Of a stretch of 64,000 bases of DNA, positions 33,734 to 41,220 are shown in pieces (positions within the stretch are counted from its first letter, which is position 1; each line of letters begins with the position of its first letter). The stretch comes from Hyphomonadaceae bacterium. GTDB taxonomy: Bacteria > Pseudomonadota > Alphaproteobacteria > Caulobacterales > Aquidulcibacteraceae. The translations under genes and the position numbers were made by a program. The stretch covers positions 206,608-270,607 of the forward strand of contig JAHDXR010000004.1 of the NCBI GenBank assembly GCA_023384105.1, read 5' to 3'. The notes beneath the pieces were generated by a model. It worked only from the letters and a program-made list of their open reading frames with translations, was not told the origin of the DNA and ran no database searches.

Positions 33734-34429
33734 TTATTCGCTTCCTCGGAAGCGGCCGTCGCCTTCTTCGGTGACGAGCACGACGTTGGGGTTTTCCGGC
33801 GCCTGGTCTTCGAACAGGCCGATGTCGAGTTCGGCTTGCGGTTCGGGGCCGCGCAGCGGCGCCGTCACGCGCGCGACGAGTTCGATGCGCTCGACCGGCG
33901 CGAGCGGAGCGGCGACGCCCGGCGCATGCATCGGCCGCCAATAGGTGATCGCGAGCGCGAACTTGCCGTCGCGCTCGACGATTTCGCCGAGGCCGCTCTC
34001 GACGAACCGGCCCCAGCGCCGCATCAGCCGCCGGCGGTCGGCGTAGAGGTTCGGCAGCACCTCGGTGGCGAGTTCCGCCGGCGTGTTGAGCAGGGCGCGC
34101 GCTTCTTCCGGCGTGCGCGCGCGGCCGAGCGGCTTCTTCACCGCCGCGTCTCCGGTGCGCGCGACCGGCGCGGGCGGCGCGGGGCGCCAATAGCGCATCG
34201 TCACGCGCCAGGCGCCGTCGCGCCAGATCAGCTCGTAGAGCCCCGCGCCGTAGAGATCGGGCACGGCTGTCTCGGCCGCTTCGGGCGTGTCGAACGCCTC
34301 CGGCAGTTCCTCGACGGCGAGGAATACCGGCCCGCCCGCCAGCGTGGTCGCTTCGTCTTCGGTGCGTGCGCGCGGCGCCTCCGGTTTGCGCGCCGCCGCG
34401 AGGTTCGCCGCTAAGGGGAAAATGCTCAT
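33734..34429 (-). CDS. protein with a duplicated ~45-residue module, unknown function
   Basis: A 231-residue soluble protein without signal peptide. Two related modules are visible. The first, around 40-85, runs from TPEAAETAVPDLYGAG to WRVTMRYWRP. The second, around 105-165, runs from TPAELATEVLPNLYADR to FALAITYWRP. The pattern helix, LPxLYA, strand, YWRP repeats. I do not recognise the family. The ATG giving MSIFPLAA was chosen as the first before composition turns Arg-rich. Confidence 0.65.
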   Translation of the reverse strand: MSIFPLAANLAAARKPEAPRARTEDEATTLAGGPVFLAVEELPEAFDTPEAAETAVPDLYGAGLYELIWRDGAWRVTMRYWRPAPPAPVARTGDAAVKKPLGRARTPEEARALLNTPAELATEVLPNLYADRRRLMRRWGRFVESGLGEIVERDGKFALAITYWRPMHAPGVAAPLAPVERIELVARVTAPLRGPEPQAELDIGLFEDQAPENPNVVLVTEEGDGRFRGSE

Positions 34430-34540
34430 GCCTGCCGGCCTGCGGGCCTTCTCCACGGGCCGCCGCCGACATCGCCTTGTCATCGGGGGCGGCCAAGCTA
34501 AGACAATCGAGTTTCCGCGAAAACAGGTGGGGAGCCAAGC

Positions 34541-36553
34541 ATGTTGCATCGTCGCTGGAGCCTGGTGGCGCTGGTTCTCGCGCCGCTTCTGGCGCTGGGG
34601 GCGTGCGACCGCATCCGCGACGTGTGGGAGCGCGTCCGGGGCGGCGAGGACGCCGCCGCGCCGGCGCCCGCTTCGCTGGCGGACGTGCCGCTGGAGGCGC
34701 GCGCGCTGGCCGGCGCGGTGCAACCGCAGGATCAGGTTGCGGCGCTGCTCGCGCCGGAGCCGGTGCTGATCGCGCCGGGACAGATTCTCGTCGGCGCGCG
34801 GGTCGAGCAGGAACTGGCCGAGACGGCGAGCGAACTGGGGCTCGCCAGCAATTTCGTGCGGTCGCTCCGCACGCGCGGCGCCGACGCGCTCGAGCAATTG
34901 CCGGAGAACATGATCGAGCAGGTGCGCTCGCGCGCCGAGGCGGAAGCGTCTGAAGCGGCGCGGATCGCGGCGCGCGACGTGCTGGGGCGGCTGGGCGTCA
35001 GCGGCGAAGTCGAGGTGCGTCCGGGCGGCGTCGTCACTGTGAATCTCGTGGGCTCCGGCGCGAGCCCGACGTCGCTGCGCTTTGCGCAACAGGGCGCCGA
35101 GGCGATCGCCGAAAGTCCGCCGGCGATCGAATGGAACGAAGCCGACCGCTGCCCGCGCATCGTCACCCAGGGCCAACTCGAACGCGACATCGCCCTCGCC
35201 ACACGCTGCGCCATCCAGCGGCTGCAGGCGTCGCGGCAGTTCGAGTACGCCGAGCCGAACTACATCGCCGATGCAGGCTTCACGCGCCCGCCGCGGCGCG
35301 ACCAGGCGCCGGCGCCGCAGCAACAGCAGCCGGGACAGGCGCAGCCTTCACAGCCGGCGCCGCAGCAGCCGGCGCCGATCGCCGGCGGCGCGCCGAACGA
35401 TCCGCTCTATGCGCTGCAGTGGCATTATCGTCCGCGCGGGGCGGGCGAGGGGCAGTCGGCCGGCGGCGCGGGCTTCTTGTCGTTCTGGGAAGCGGCGCAG
35501 GTCGGCTCGCGCGCGGTGCGCGTCGCGGTGCTCGATACCGGCATCGATCTCTCGCACCCGGACATCGCCGCCTCCGGCAATGTGGCCGCGGGCGTCGACA
35601 TGATCGCCAATCCCGAACGCGGCGGCGACGACGACGGCGTCGACGCCGACGCCAACGACGCCGGCGACCGCTGCGGCGCGGCGACGGAGAATTCCTATCA
35701 CGGCACCCATGTCGCCGGCACGATCGGCGCGGCGGCGACCAACGATCGCGTCGGCGTCGCCGGCGGGGCCTGGAACGTCACCGTCGTGCCGGTGCGCGTG
35801 CTGGGCCGCTGCGGCGGCGAACTGGCGGACATCGTCTCCGGCATCCGCTGGGCCGCGGGCCTCGCGCCGGCGATCAACGCCGCCGGCCAGCAGATCGTGA
35901 ACCAGAATCCGGCCGACATCATCAATATGAGCCTCACCATCCAGGCGCCGTGCCCGGCGTCGATGCAGGCGGCGATCGATGCGGCGGCGGCGCGCAACGT
36001 GATCGTCGTGGTCGCCGCCGGCAACAAGGCGAACCAGACGCGGCTCTATGCGCCGGCCAACTGCAACAACGTGATCGTGGTCGGCGCCAGCGACGCGCGC
36101 GGCGGACTCTCGTTCTACTCGAACTTCGGCCCGGAAGTGGACCTGCTCGCGCCCGGCGGCGACGTGTTCGCCGACAGCGACGGCGACGGCCGTCCCGACG
36201 GCGTGCTGTCGACGCGCACGACGACAAGCGGCTGCTACGATCCGGTGAACCAGAATTCGACCGAGCGCTGCTACTACTCGTTCCTGCAGGGCACGTCGAT
36301 GGCGGCGCCGCACGTCTCGGCCGCGCTGGCGCTGCTGGCGTCGCAAAGCGGGCTGCGCGGGCGCGAGCTGGAGGATGCGCTGTTCGCCCGCGCGGTGAAC
36401 CGTCATGGCGAGAACTTCGCCGAGATCGAATGCGCGCGCTCGCGCAATGCGACGCCGATCGCGCCGGGCTCGCCCACCTGCGCGCGCCCGAGCGGCAGAG
36501 GCTGGCTCGATCTTTCGCTGGCCGCGCAGAGCGTCGGCGGAGCCTCGCCATGA
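34541..36553 (+). CDS. subtilisin-like S8 serine peptidase, lipoprotein
   Basis: A 670-residue peptidase with a lipobox at LGAC22, suggesting membrane attachment by lipid. A propeptide-like region (about 60-240, ending FEYAEPNYIADAG) precedes a Gln/Pro-rich linker. The S8 domain follows with catalytic D332 (LDTGIDLSHPD), H387 (YHGTHVAG) and S586 (GTSMAAPH). Several Cys pairs suggest a periplasmic or extracellular location. The stop overlaps the start of the next gene (ATGA). Confidence 0.93.
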   Translation: MLHRRWSLVALVLAPLLALGACDRIRDVWERVRGGEDAAAPAPASLADVPLEARALAGAVQPQDQVAALLAPEPVLIAPGQILVGARVEQELAETASELGLASNFVRSLRTRGADALEQLPENMIEQVRSRAEAEASEAARIAARDVLGRLGVSGEVEVRPGGVVTVNLVGSGASPTSLRFAQQGAEAIAESPPAIEWNEADRCPRIVTQGQLERDIALATRCAIQRLQASRQFEYAEPNYIADAGFTRPPRRDQAPAPQQQQPGQAQPSQPAPQQPAPIAGGAPNDPLYALQWHYRPRGAGEGQSAGGAGFLSFWEAAQVGSRAVRVAVLDTGIDLSHPDIAASGNVAAGVDMIANPERGGDDDGVDADANDAGDRCGAATENSYHGTHVAGTIGAAATNDRVGVAGGAWNVTVVPVRVLGRCGGELADIVSGIRWAAGLAPAINAAGQQIVNQNPADIINMSLTIQAPCPASMQAAIDAAAARNVIVVVAAGNKANQTRLYAPANCNNVIVVGASDARGGLSFYSNFGPEVDLLAPGGDVFADSDGDGRPDGVLSTRTTTSGCYDPVNQNSTERCYYSFLQGTSMAAPHVSAALALLASQSGLRGRELEDALFARAVNRHGENFAEIECARSRNATPIAPGSPTCARPSGRGWLDLSLAAQSVGGASP

Positions 36554-37020
36554 ACCTGCAGGCGCTGCGCGGCTGGGGCGTCGTGGTGAGCGGCGCCATG
36601 ATGGCGGCGGCGCTCGTCGTTGCGGTTCAGCCGGCGGCGCAGCCGCAGGCGCGGACGCAGGCCCCGGAGCAGACGTTCGAGGCGGCGCAGGCGCAGCCGC
36701 ATGCGGCGCCGATCGCGTTCCTGGTGCGGTTCCAGGGCGGGGGGCCGATCGCGCGCGCGCAGGCGCTGGCGCAGCGCGGCCAGCAGGACGCGGCGCAGCG
36801 TCAGATCGAGGTTCAGCTTCGCCGCCAGCGCGACTTCGCCGGCCTCTGCTTCGACCGCTTCACCGTGGGTGCGGCCGAGATCGTGCTGCGCACCTGCGCC
36901 GCCATTGTGGCGAGTGAACGCGAGAGCGTGCAGCAGCGCTGGCTAGTGCGGTTGCGGTCGATGCGCGCGGTTGCTTATGTCGACGCCAACGTCACGGCGA
37001 GTCGCAGCGCGCCGGGCTAG
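36550..37020 (+). CDS. small exported protein coupled to the S8 peptidase
   Basis: A 156-residue protein with an N-terminal hydrophobic signal or anchor (VVVSGAMMAAALVVAV), a Gln/Ala-rich linker and a compact domain with two Cys. It opens AFLVRFQGG and ends MRAVAYVDANVTAS. That ending resembles the end of the peptidase's own propeptide (YAEPNYIADA), so it may be a stand-alone propeptide-like inhibitor or chaperone. It is translationally coupled to the peptidase. This is inference; no family match is certain. Confidence 0.65.
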   Translation: MNLQALRGWGVVVSGAMMAAALVVAVQPAAQPQARTQAPEQTFEAAQAQPHAAPIAFLVRFQGGGPIARAQALAQRGQQDAAQRQIEVQLRRQRDFAGLCFDRFTVGAAEIVLRTCAAIVASERESVQQRWLVRLRSMRAVAYVDANVTASRSAPG

Positions 37021-37029
37021 GAGGCAGTC

Positions 37030-37929
37030 ATGGATTCCGGCGCGCCCGTCTCGATCGGCGGATTCGAGGAACGCATCGCACCCACGGTGGACGGCCTTGC
37101 GCTCTATGCGCGCGACTATCCGGCGCTGCTGCCGGAGACCGGCCTGCCGGTGATCTGCCTGCACGGGCTTACGCGCAATTCGCGAGACTTCGAGACCGTC
37201 GCCCCGCGCATCGCCGCGCTCGGCCGCCGCGTCGTGGCGCCGGACATGCGCGGCCGCGGCAAGAGCGCCAACGATCCCGATCCGGCGCACTACGTGCCGG
37301 CCGTCTACGCGCAGGACGTGCTGGCGCTGATGGACAGGCTCGAGATTCCGCGGGCCGTGTTCATCGGCACCTCGATGGGCGGCCTCATCACCATGGTGCT
37401 GGCGACGGTCGCGCCCGACCGCATCGCCGCCTCGATCCTCAACGACGTCGGGCCGAAGCTGAACGCGGCGGGGCTGTCGCGGATCGCGAGCTATGTCGGC
37501 CATGTGCAGCCGGTGGCGTCGTGGGAGGACGCGGCCGAGGCGATCAAGGCGACCAACGGCGCGGCGTTTCCCGCGCATGCGGACGACAAGGCGTTCTGGC
37601 TCGCCTTCGCGCGGCGCACCTTCCGTGCGCGCGAGGATGGACGGCTTGAACTCGATTACGATCCGCACATCGCGCTGGCGTTCGCCGATGTCGACGCAGA
37701 CGCGCCGGCGCCGGACCTCATGCCGCTGTTCGCGGCGCTGGCGCAGAAGCCCATGCTCTCCGTGCGCGGTCAGATTTCCGACCTGTTCGGCGAGGATGTC
37801 GTCGAGACGATGCGCGCGGCCAAGCCCGATCTCGAAACCGTAACGGTCGAGAATGTCGGCCACGCGCCGATGCTGGACGAACCGGAAGCGTGGGACGCCG
37901 TGCTCAGCTTCCTCGCGAAGGCGAGCTGA
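37030..37929 (+). CDS. alpha/beta hydrolase
   Basis: A 299-residue alpha/beta-hydrolase. The oxyanion segment is LHGLTRNSRD, the nucleophile elbow GTSMGG has S115, and the C-terminal His lies in VGHAPML. The PDMRGRGKSA segment is typical of the esterase/lactonase/dienelactone-hydrolase-like group. Substrate unknown. GGAGG lies seven bases before the ATG. Its 3' end overlaps the convergent small membrane protein gene by 26 bases. Confidence 0.9.
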   Translation: MDSGAPVSIGGFEERIAPTVDGLALYARDYPALLPETGLPVICLHGLTRNSRDFETVAPRIAALGRRVVAPDMRGRGKSANDPDPAHYVPAVYAQDVLALMDRLEIPRAVFIGTSMGGLITMVLATVAPDRIAASILNDVGPKLNAAGLSRIASYVGHVQPVASWEDAAEAIKATNGAAFPAHADDKAFWLAFARRTFRAREDGRLELDYDPHIALAFADVDADAPAPDLMPLFAALAQKPMLSVRGQISDLFGEDVVETMRAAKPDLETVTVENVGHAPMLDEPEAWDAVLSFLAKAS

Positions 37930-38230
37930 GGCTCCACAGCAGGCGCGTGCCGAGCGCATCGAGCGCATGCCGCAGCGCCGCCGAGGCGCACGCTGCGACG
38001 GCGACCAGCGCGACCAGCTTCACCGCCGACCATAAGATCGGCAGCCCGCCGCGGTCGGACGGATCGGACACCAGCGGCGATTCGACAACCCAGAGCAGCG
38101 CAGCGGCCGCCCCTGCGCCGATCAAGGCGGCAAGGCCGCGCCAATAGATGTCGGCGGGGTTGGTGAAGCCGTAGCGGGCCGCGGCCGTCAGTGCGGCGGC
38201 GTAGACCAGGATGAGGACAAGATCGAACAT
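37904..38230 (-). CDS. small membrane protein, tandem paralogue 1
   Basis: A 108-residue membrane protein with three hydrophobic helices (FDLVLILVYAAALTAAA, then about 34-52 and 66-87). It is clearly related to the product of 38343-38639: both begin VLILxYxAAL, have an FxxPAxxY turn and a helix ending AALRHxLD. The start was set at MFDLVLI by that alignment; an ATG nine bases upstream is also possible. Function unknown. Confidence 0.7.
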   Translation of the reverse strand: MFDLVLILVYAAALTAAARYGFTNPADIYWRGLAALIGAGAAAALLWVVESPLVSDPSDRGGLPILWSAVKLVALVAVAACASAALRHALDALGTRLLWSLSSPSRGS

Positions 38231-38264
38231 GCGCGCCATCCCATGCAGCGATCATGCCGCGGCA

Positions 38265-38297
38265 TGGTAAAGATTGGTCCGCATGCGCGTGGTGAAC
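38265..38297 (-). promoter_or_regulatory. duplicated promoter-like block before paralogue 1
   Basis: A 33-base block matching 38675-38707 at 28 positions, including TGGTAAAGATTGG. On the minus strand it contains TTCACC-N17-TCTTTA, a possible -35/-10 pair about 35 bases before the start. Confidence 0.5.
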
Positions 38298-38342
38298 CGC
38301 GCCGATGCGCCGTGCGTGCAGAGCGCGAAAACGCCGGCGTAT

Positions 38343-38639
38343 TTAGGATGAACGCGCGCCGGCGCGGTCGAGCAGATGGCGCAGTGTGGCGGCCGCGCAC
38401 GCCGCGGCCGCCATCAATGCGGCAAGTGCGATAATGGCGCACCAGATGACGAATGCGCCGAAGCCGGCGGCGCCGGAGATCGTCGGCGAAGCCAGCTGCC
38501 ATACCAGCGTCGCAGCTGCCGCCGTCAGAGCGACGCCCGCCGCGCTACGCAGGTAAACGCCGGCCGGCCTCGCGAAGGCGTAGCCGGCCGCGCCAATCAA
38601 TGCGGCGCCGTAAGCCAGGATCAGAACGAATTCGAGCAT
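38343..38639 (-). CDS. small membrane protein, tandem paralogue 2
   Basis: A 98-residue membrane protein with three helices, beginning MLEFVLILAYGAALIGAA and ending with an LRHLLDRAG segment. AAGG lies five bases before the ATG. It is a tandem duplicate of 37904-38230. Protein divergence is much greater than that of the 33-base upstream block, so the upstream DNA is under constraint or more recently exchanged. Confidence 0.7.
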   Translation of the reverse strand: MLEFVLILAYGAALIGAAGYAFARPAGVYLRSAAGVALTAAAATLVWQLASPTISGAAGFGAFVIWCAIIALAALMAAAACAAATLRHLLDRAGARSS

Positions 38640-38674
38640 GTGCGCCTTCTTACGGCGGCCAGCATGCCTCCTCG

Positions 38675-38707
38675 TGGTAAAGATTGGACCGCGCGCGCAT
38701 GGTGAAT
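38675..38707 (-). promoter_or_regulatory. duplicated promoter-like block before paralogue 2
   Basis: The second copy of the 33-base block described at 38265-38297, about 36 bases before the start codon. Confidence 0.5.
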
Positions 38708-38715
38708 GCGCCGCG

Positions 38716-39492
38716 TTAGCGCGCTTCCGCCTTGGTCCCGACCATGTCGCGATAAGCCCGCCAGCTGGCGAGGCCGAGCCAGGGAAAGACGACGACGAAG
38801 GCGACGAACCACGTCGCCGCGCCGGCCAGCACGAAGGCGGCTATGATGAACGCCCACAGCAGCAGCGGGGCGAAATTCCTGGAGACGGCGCGCAGGCTGG
38901 TGAACGTCGCCGCGAACACGTTGACGCGCCGGTCGAGCAGCATCGGCGCGGAGACGACGACAAGGCAGTAGGTGAAGAAGGCGACGATCCCGCCGACGAT
39001 CGCGCCCGAGATCAGCATCGAATGGCCGTCCGCGGTGTTGAGGGCGAAGTCGACGAACTCGTCGACGGTGCGGTGCAGCCGATAGGTCGAGAGGCCGTAG
39101 ACGATCTGGGCGATGCGGCCCCAGAGCAGGTAGATCAGCGTCAAAGCCAAGCCGAGATAGGCGACGTCCTGACGGAGCGCGCCGCGGACGAACAGCATCT
39201 GCGCCAGCGTCGGCGTCTCGCCGTGCTCGAGCGCGCGGCCGGATTCGTAGAGGCCCATGGCCAGCATCGGCGCCAGAAAGACGAAGCCGCAGCTCAGCGA
39301 CAGCGCCCAGAATGCGGCGTTGGAGGCGACCAGAGCATAGGAGAGCCACAGGCTGATGGCGGCGAGCGCGGCGCCGTAGATCAGATGCGGCAGCGGCGCC
39401 CGCCACAGATCGCTCCAGCCTCCGGCCAACCAGCGAAAGGGCGCGTCCATGCCCACGGCTCTCACCGAGGGCAGGGCAAAAGCCTGCTCCAT
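38716..39492 (-). CDS. DUF2189 membrane protein
   Basis: A 258-residue integral membrane protein with about six helices. The opening RWLAGGWSDLWRAPLPHLIYGAA and the FVFLAPMLAMGLYE block are typical of the DUF2189 family, often found with cytochrome oxidase genes, though none are here. GGAGGAG precedes the chosen ATG (MEQAFALPS); an upstream ATG would add a non-conserved stretch. Function unknown. Confidence 0.85.
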   Translation of the reverse strand: MEQAFALPSVRAVGMDAPFRWLAGGWSDLWRAPLPHLIYGAALAAISLWLSYALVASNAAFWALSLSCGFVFLAPMLAMGLYESGRALEHGETPTLAQMLFVRGALRQDVAYLGLALTLIYLLWGRIAQIVYGLSTYRLHRTVDEFVDFALNTADGHSMLISGAIVGGIVAFFTYCLVVVSAPMLLDRRVNVFAATFTSLRAVSRNFAPLLLWAFIIAAFVLAGAATWFVAFVVVFPWLGLASWRAYRDMVGTKAEAR

Positions 39493-39647
39493 GCTCTCCT
39501 CCCAAACGCCGCGTCTGACGCGCAGCTGATGTAACCCTGGGTTCTTCATGCCCGGCTGCATTGAGCAAGATCAAGCCGGCGCGGTGAACGGTCGCCGTGT
39601 TTTGGCCCCTTTGCAGCTTATGTAACCGTGAGAAACGGAGGACTTAG

Positions 39648-39992
39648 ATGCAGATTCAAGTGAACACCGACAACACGGTCCAGGGCGTGGAGAGCGCCGC
39701 TGCGTTCGTCGAGCGCGAGCTTCGCAGCACGCTGGGGCGGTTCGAGGATCAGATCACGCGGATCGAAGTGCATCTGGGCGACGTCAACGGCGCCAAGCGC
39801 GGCAGCAACGACAAGCGCTGCATGATCGAAGCGCGGCTCGCGGGGCGCCAGCCGGAAACGGCCACCGAACAGGCCGACCGTCTCGATCTCGCCATCACCG
39901 GCGCATCGCGCAAGCTGCTGCGTCTGATCGAGACCGCAGTCGGCAAGCGCGACGACGTGAAGGGCGCCGAAACGATCCGCAAAGCCGAATAG
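39648..39992 (+). CDS. HPF/RaiA-family ribosome-associated protein
   Basis: A 114-residue protein with the beta-alpha-beta-beta-beta-alpha pattern of the sigma54-modulation/S30EA family (MQIQVNTDNTVQG, helix EFVERELRS-like, ITRIEVHLGDVNG). It lacks the C-terminal dimerisation domain of long HPF. The family binds the 30S decoding centre and hibernates ribosomes in stationary phase. GGAGGA lies six bases before the ATG. Confidence 0.82.
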   Translation: MQIQVNTDNTVQGVESAAAFVERELRSTLGRFEDQITRIEVHLGDVNGAKRGSNDKRCMIEARLAGRQPETATEQADRLDLAITGASRKLLRLIETAVGKRDDVKGAETIRKAE

Positions 39993-39999
39993 CGCCGGC

Positions 40000-41130
40000 T
40001 TACAGCGCCCGTTTGAACAGCTCGCGATACTTGCCGGCGTCGAACGGGATGGCGTTGCTGAGCGTGGCGATGTCGCTGACGGCGTAGTCGATCGCGCCCT
40101 CGCCATGCTCGGCCTTCACGCCCATCGCGCTCAGATTGGCCGGCAGGCCGATGCGGGCGTTGAGATCGAGAATGTACTGAGCGAGGTCCGCGTTCGGCTC
40201 CAGCCAGAGCGCGCGGCGGATGCGGGCGAGCTTGTCCTCCGCGCCGCCGGTTTCGGCGATCATAGCCAGCGAATGCGGCAGGATCACCGCGTTCAGCGTG
40301 CCGTGATGCAGCTTGAGTTCGTGGATGCGTCCCAGCGCGTGGCTGAGGCCGTGCACGGCGCCCAGGCCCTTGGCGAACGCGAGCGCGCCTTCGAACGAGC
40401 CCATCATCATGTGCCAGCGCGCGTCGCGGTCCTGGCCGTTCTTCACCGCCCGTTCGAGCCACTTGCCGATGCGCTCGGCGCCGTCGAGGCCGATCGCTTC
40501 GGCCGGCGGATGCACGACCGGGGTCAGCACCGCTTCGATGCAGTGGGTCATGGCGTCCATGCCGGTGGCGGCGGTGAGCAGCGGCGGCAGGCCGAGCGTG
40601 AGTTCGGGATCGCAGACGGCGGCGACGGGCACCAGGAACGGCGAGACGAACGTCTCCTTCATGCCGCTGTCGAGGATGACGACCGCGCCCGGCGACACTT
40701 CGCTGCCGGTGCCGGCCGTGGTCGGCACGGCGACGAGCGGCGGGATTCGGCCAATGTGGCGCATGCCGCGCTGCGAGCCGCCGAGGCGTGCGAACGGGCC
40801 CTCGTGCGTCGCCATCAGGCCCATGGCCTTGGCGAGGTCCATCGAGGAGCCGCCGCCGAAAGCGATGATTCCGTCGGCGCCGGAGCTGCGGTAGGCGTCC
40901 GCGGCCTTGGCCGAGGCGCTTTCGGTGGGATTGGCCGGGGTTTCGGCGAAGACGCCCGCCGGCGGCTCGCCCAGCGCGCCGAGCAGCATATCCAACAGGC
41001 CGTTGGCCCTGAGCCCGGGGTCCGTCACCACGAACGGCCGGCTCACCGTGTGCGTCTTCAGCACCTTGGGCAGCTGCGCGAGGGCGCCGAAATCGAACGT
41101 GCACTGGGTGAGGTAATTCATCTGGGCCAT
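40000..41130 (-). CDS. iron-containing alcohol dehydrogenase
   Basis: A 376-residue group III alcohol dehydrogenase. It has the NAD-binding GGGSSMDLAK, the PTTAGTGSEVSP segment, metal ligands in MTHCIEA and the HGLSHALG / HGTLNAVILPH block. It would oxidise a short alcohol or reduce an aldehyde or maleylacetate-like substrate with NAD(P). The start MAQMNYLT has a GGAGC ribosome-binding site. It is divergent from the ABC gene. Confidence 0.92.
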   Translation of the reverse strand: MAQMNYLTQCTFDFGALAQLPKVLKTHTVSRPFVVTDPGLRANGLLDMLLGALGEPPAGVFAETPANPTESASAKAADAYRSSGADGIIAFGGGSSMDLAKAMGLMATHEGPFARLGGSQRGMRHIGRIPPLVAVPTTAGTGSEVSPGAVVILDSGMKETFVSPFLVPVAAVCDPELTLGLPPLLTAATGMDAMTHCIEAVLTPVVHPPAEAIGLDGAERIGKWLERAVKNGQDRDARWHMMMGSFEGALAFAKGLGAVHGLSHALGRIHELKLHHGTLNAVILPHSLAMIAETGGAEDKLARIRRALWLEPNADLAQYILDLNARIGLPANLSAMGVKAEHGEGAIDYAVSDIATLSNAIPFDAGKYRELFKRAL

Positions 41131-41220
41131 GGGTCGCTCCGTCGCGCTCTTGTCCCATAGTGGGGCGCCGGCCGCCACCGGCAATGGACATCTGCGGCGC
41201 CCTGGCTAGTCTCCGCCCTC

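Noticed and set aside
34430..35323. Open frame extending the 33734-34429 gene upstream
   Set aside because: It is antisense to the S8 peptidase gene and Arg-rich, as expected from GC-rich shadow frames.
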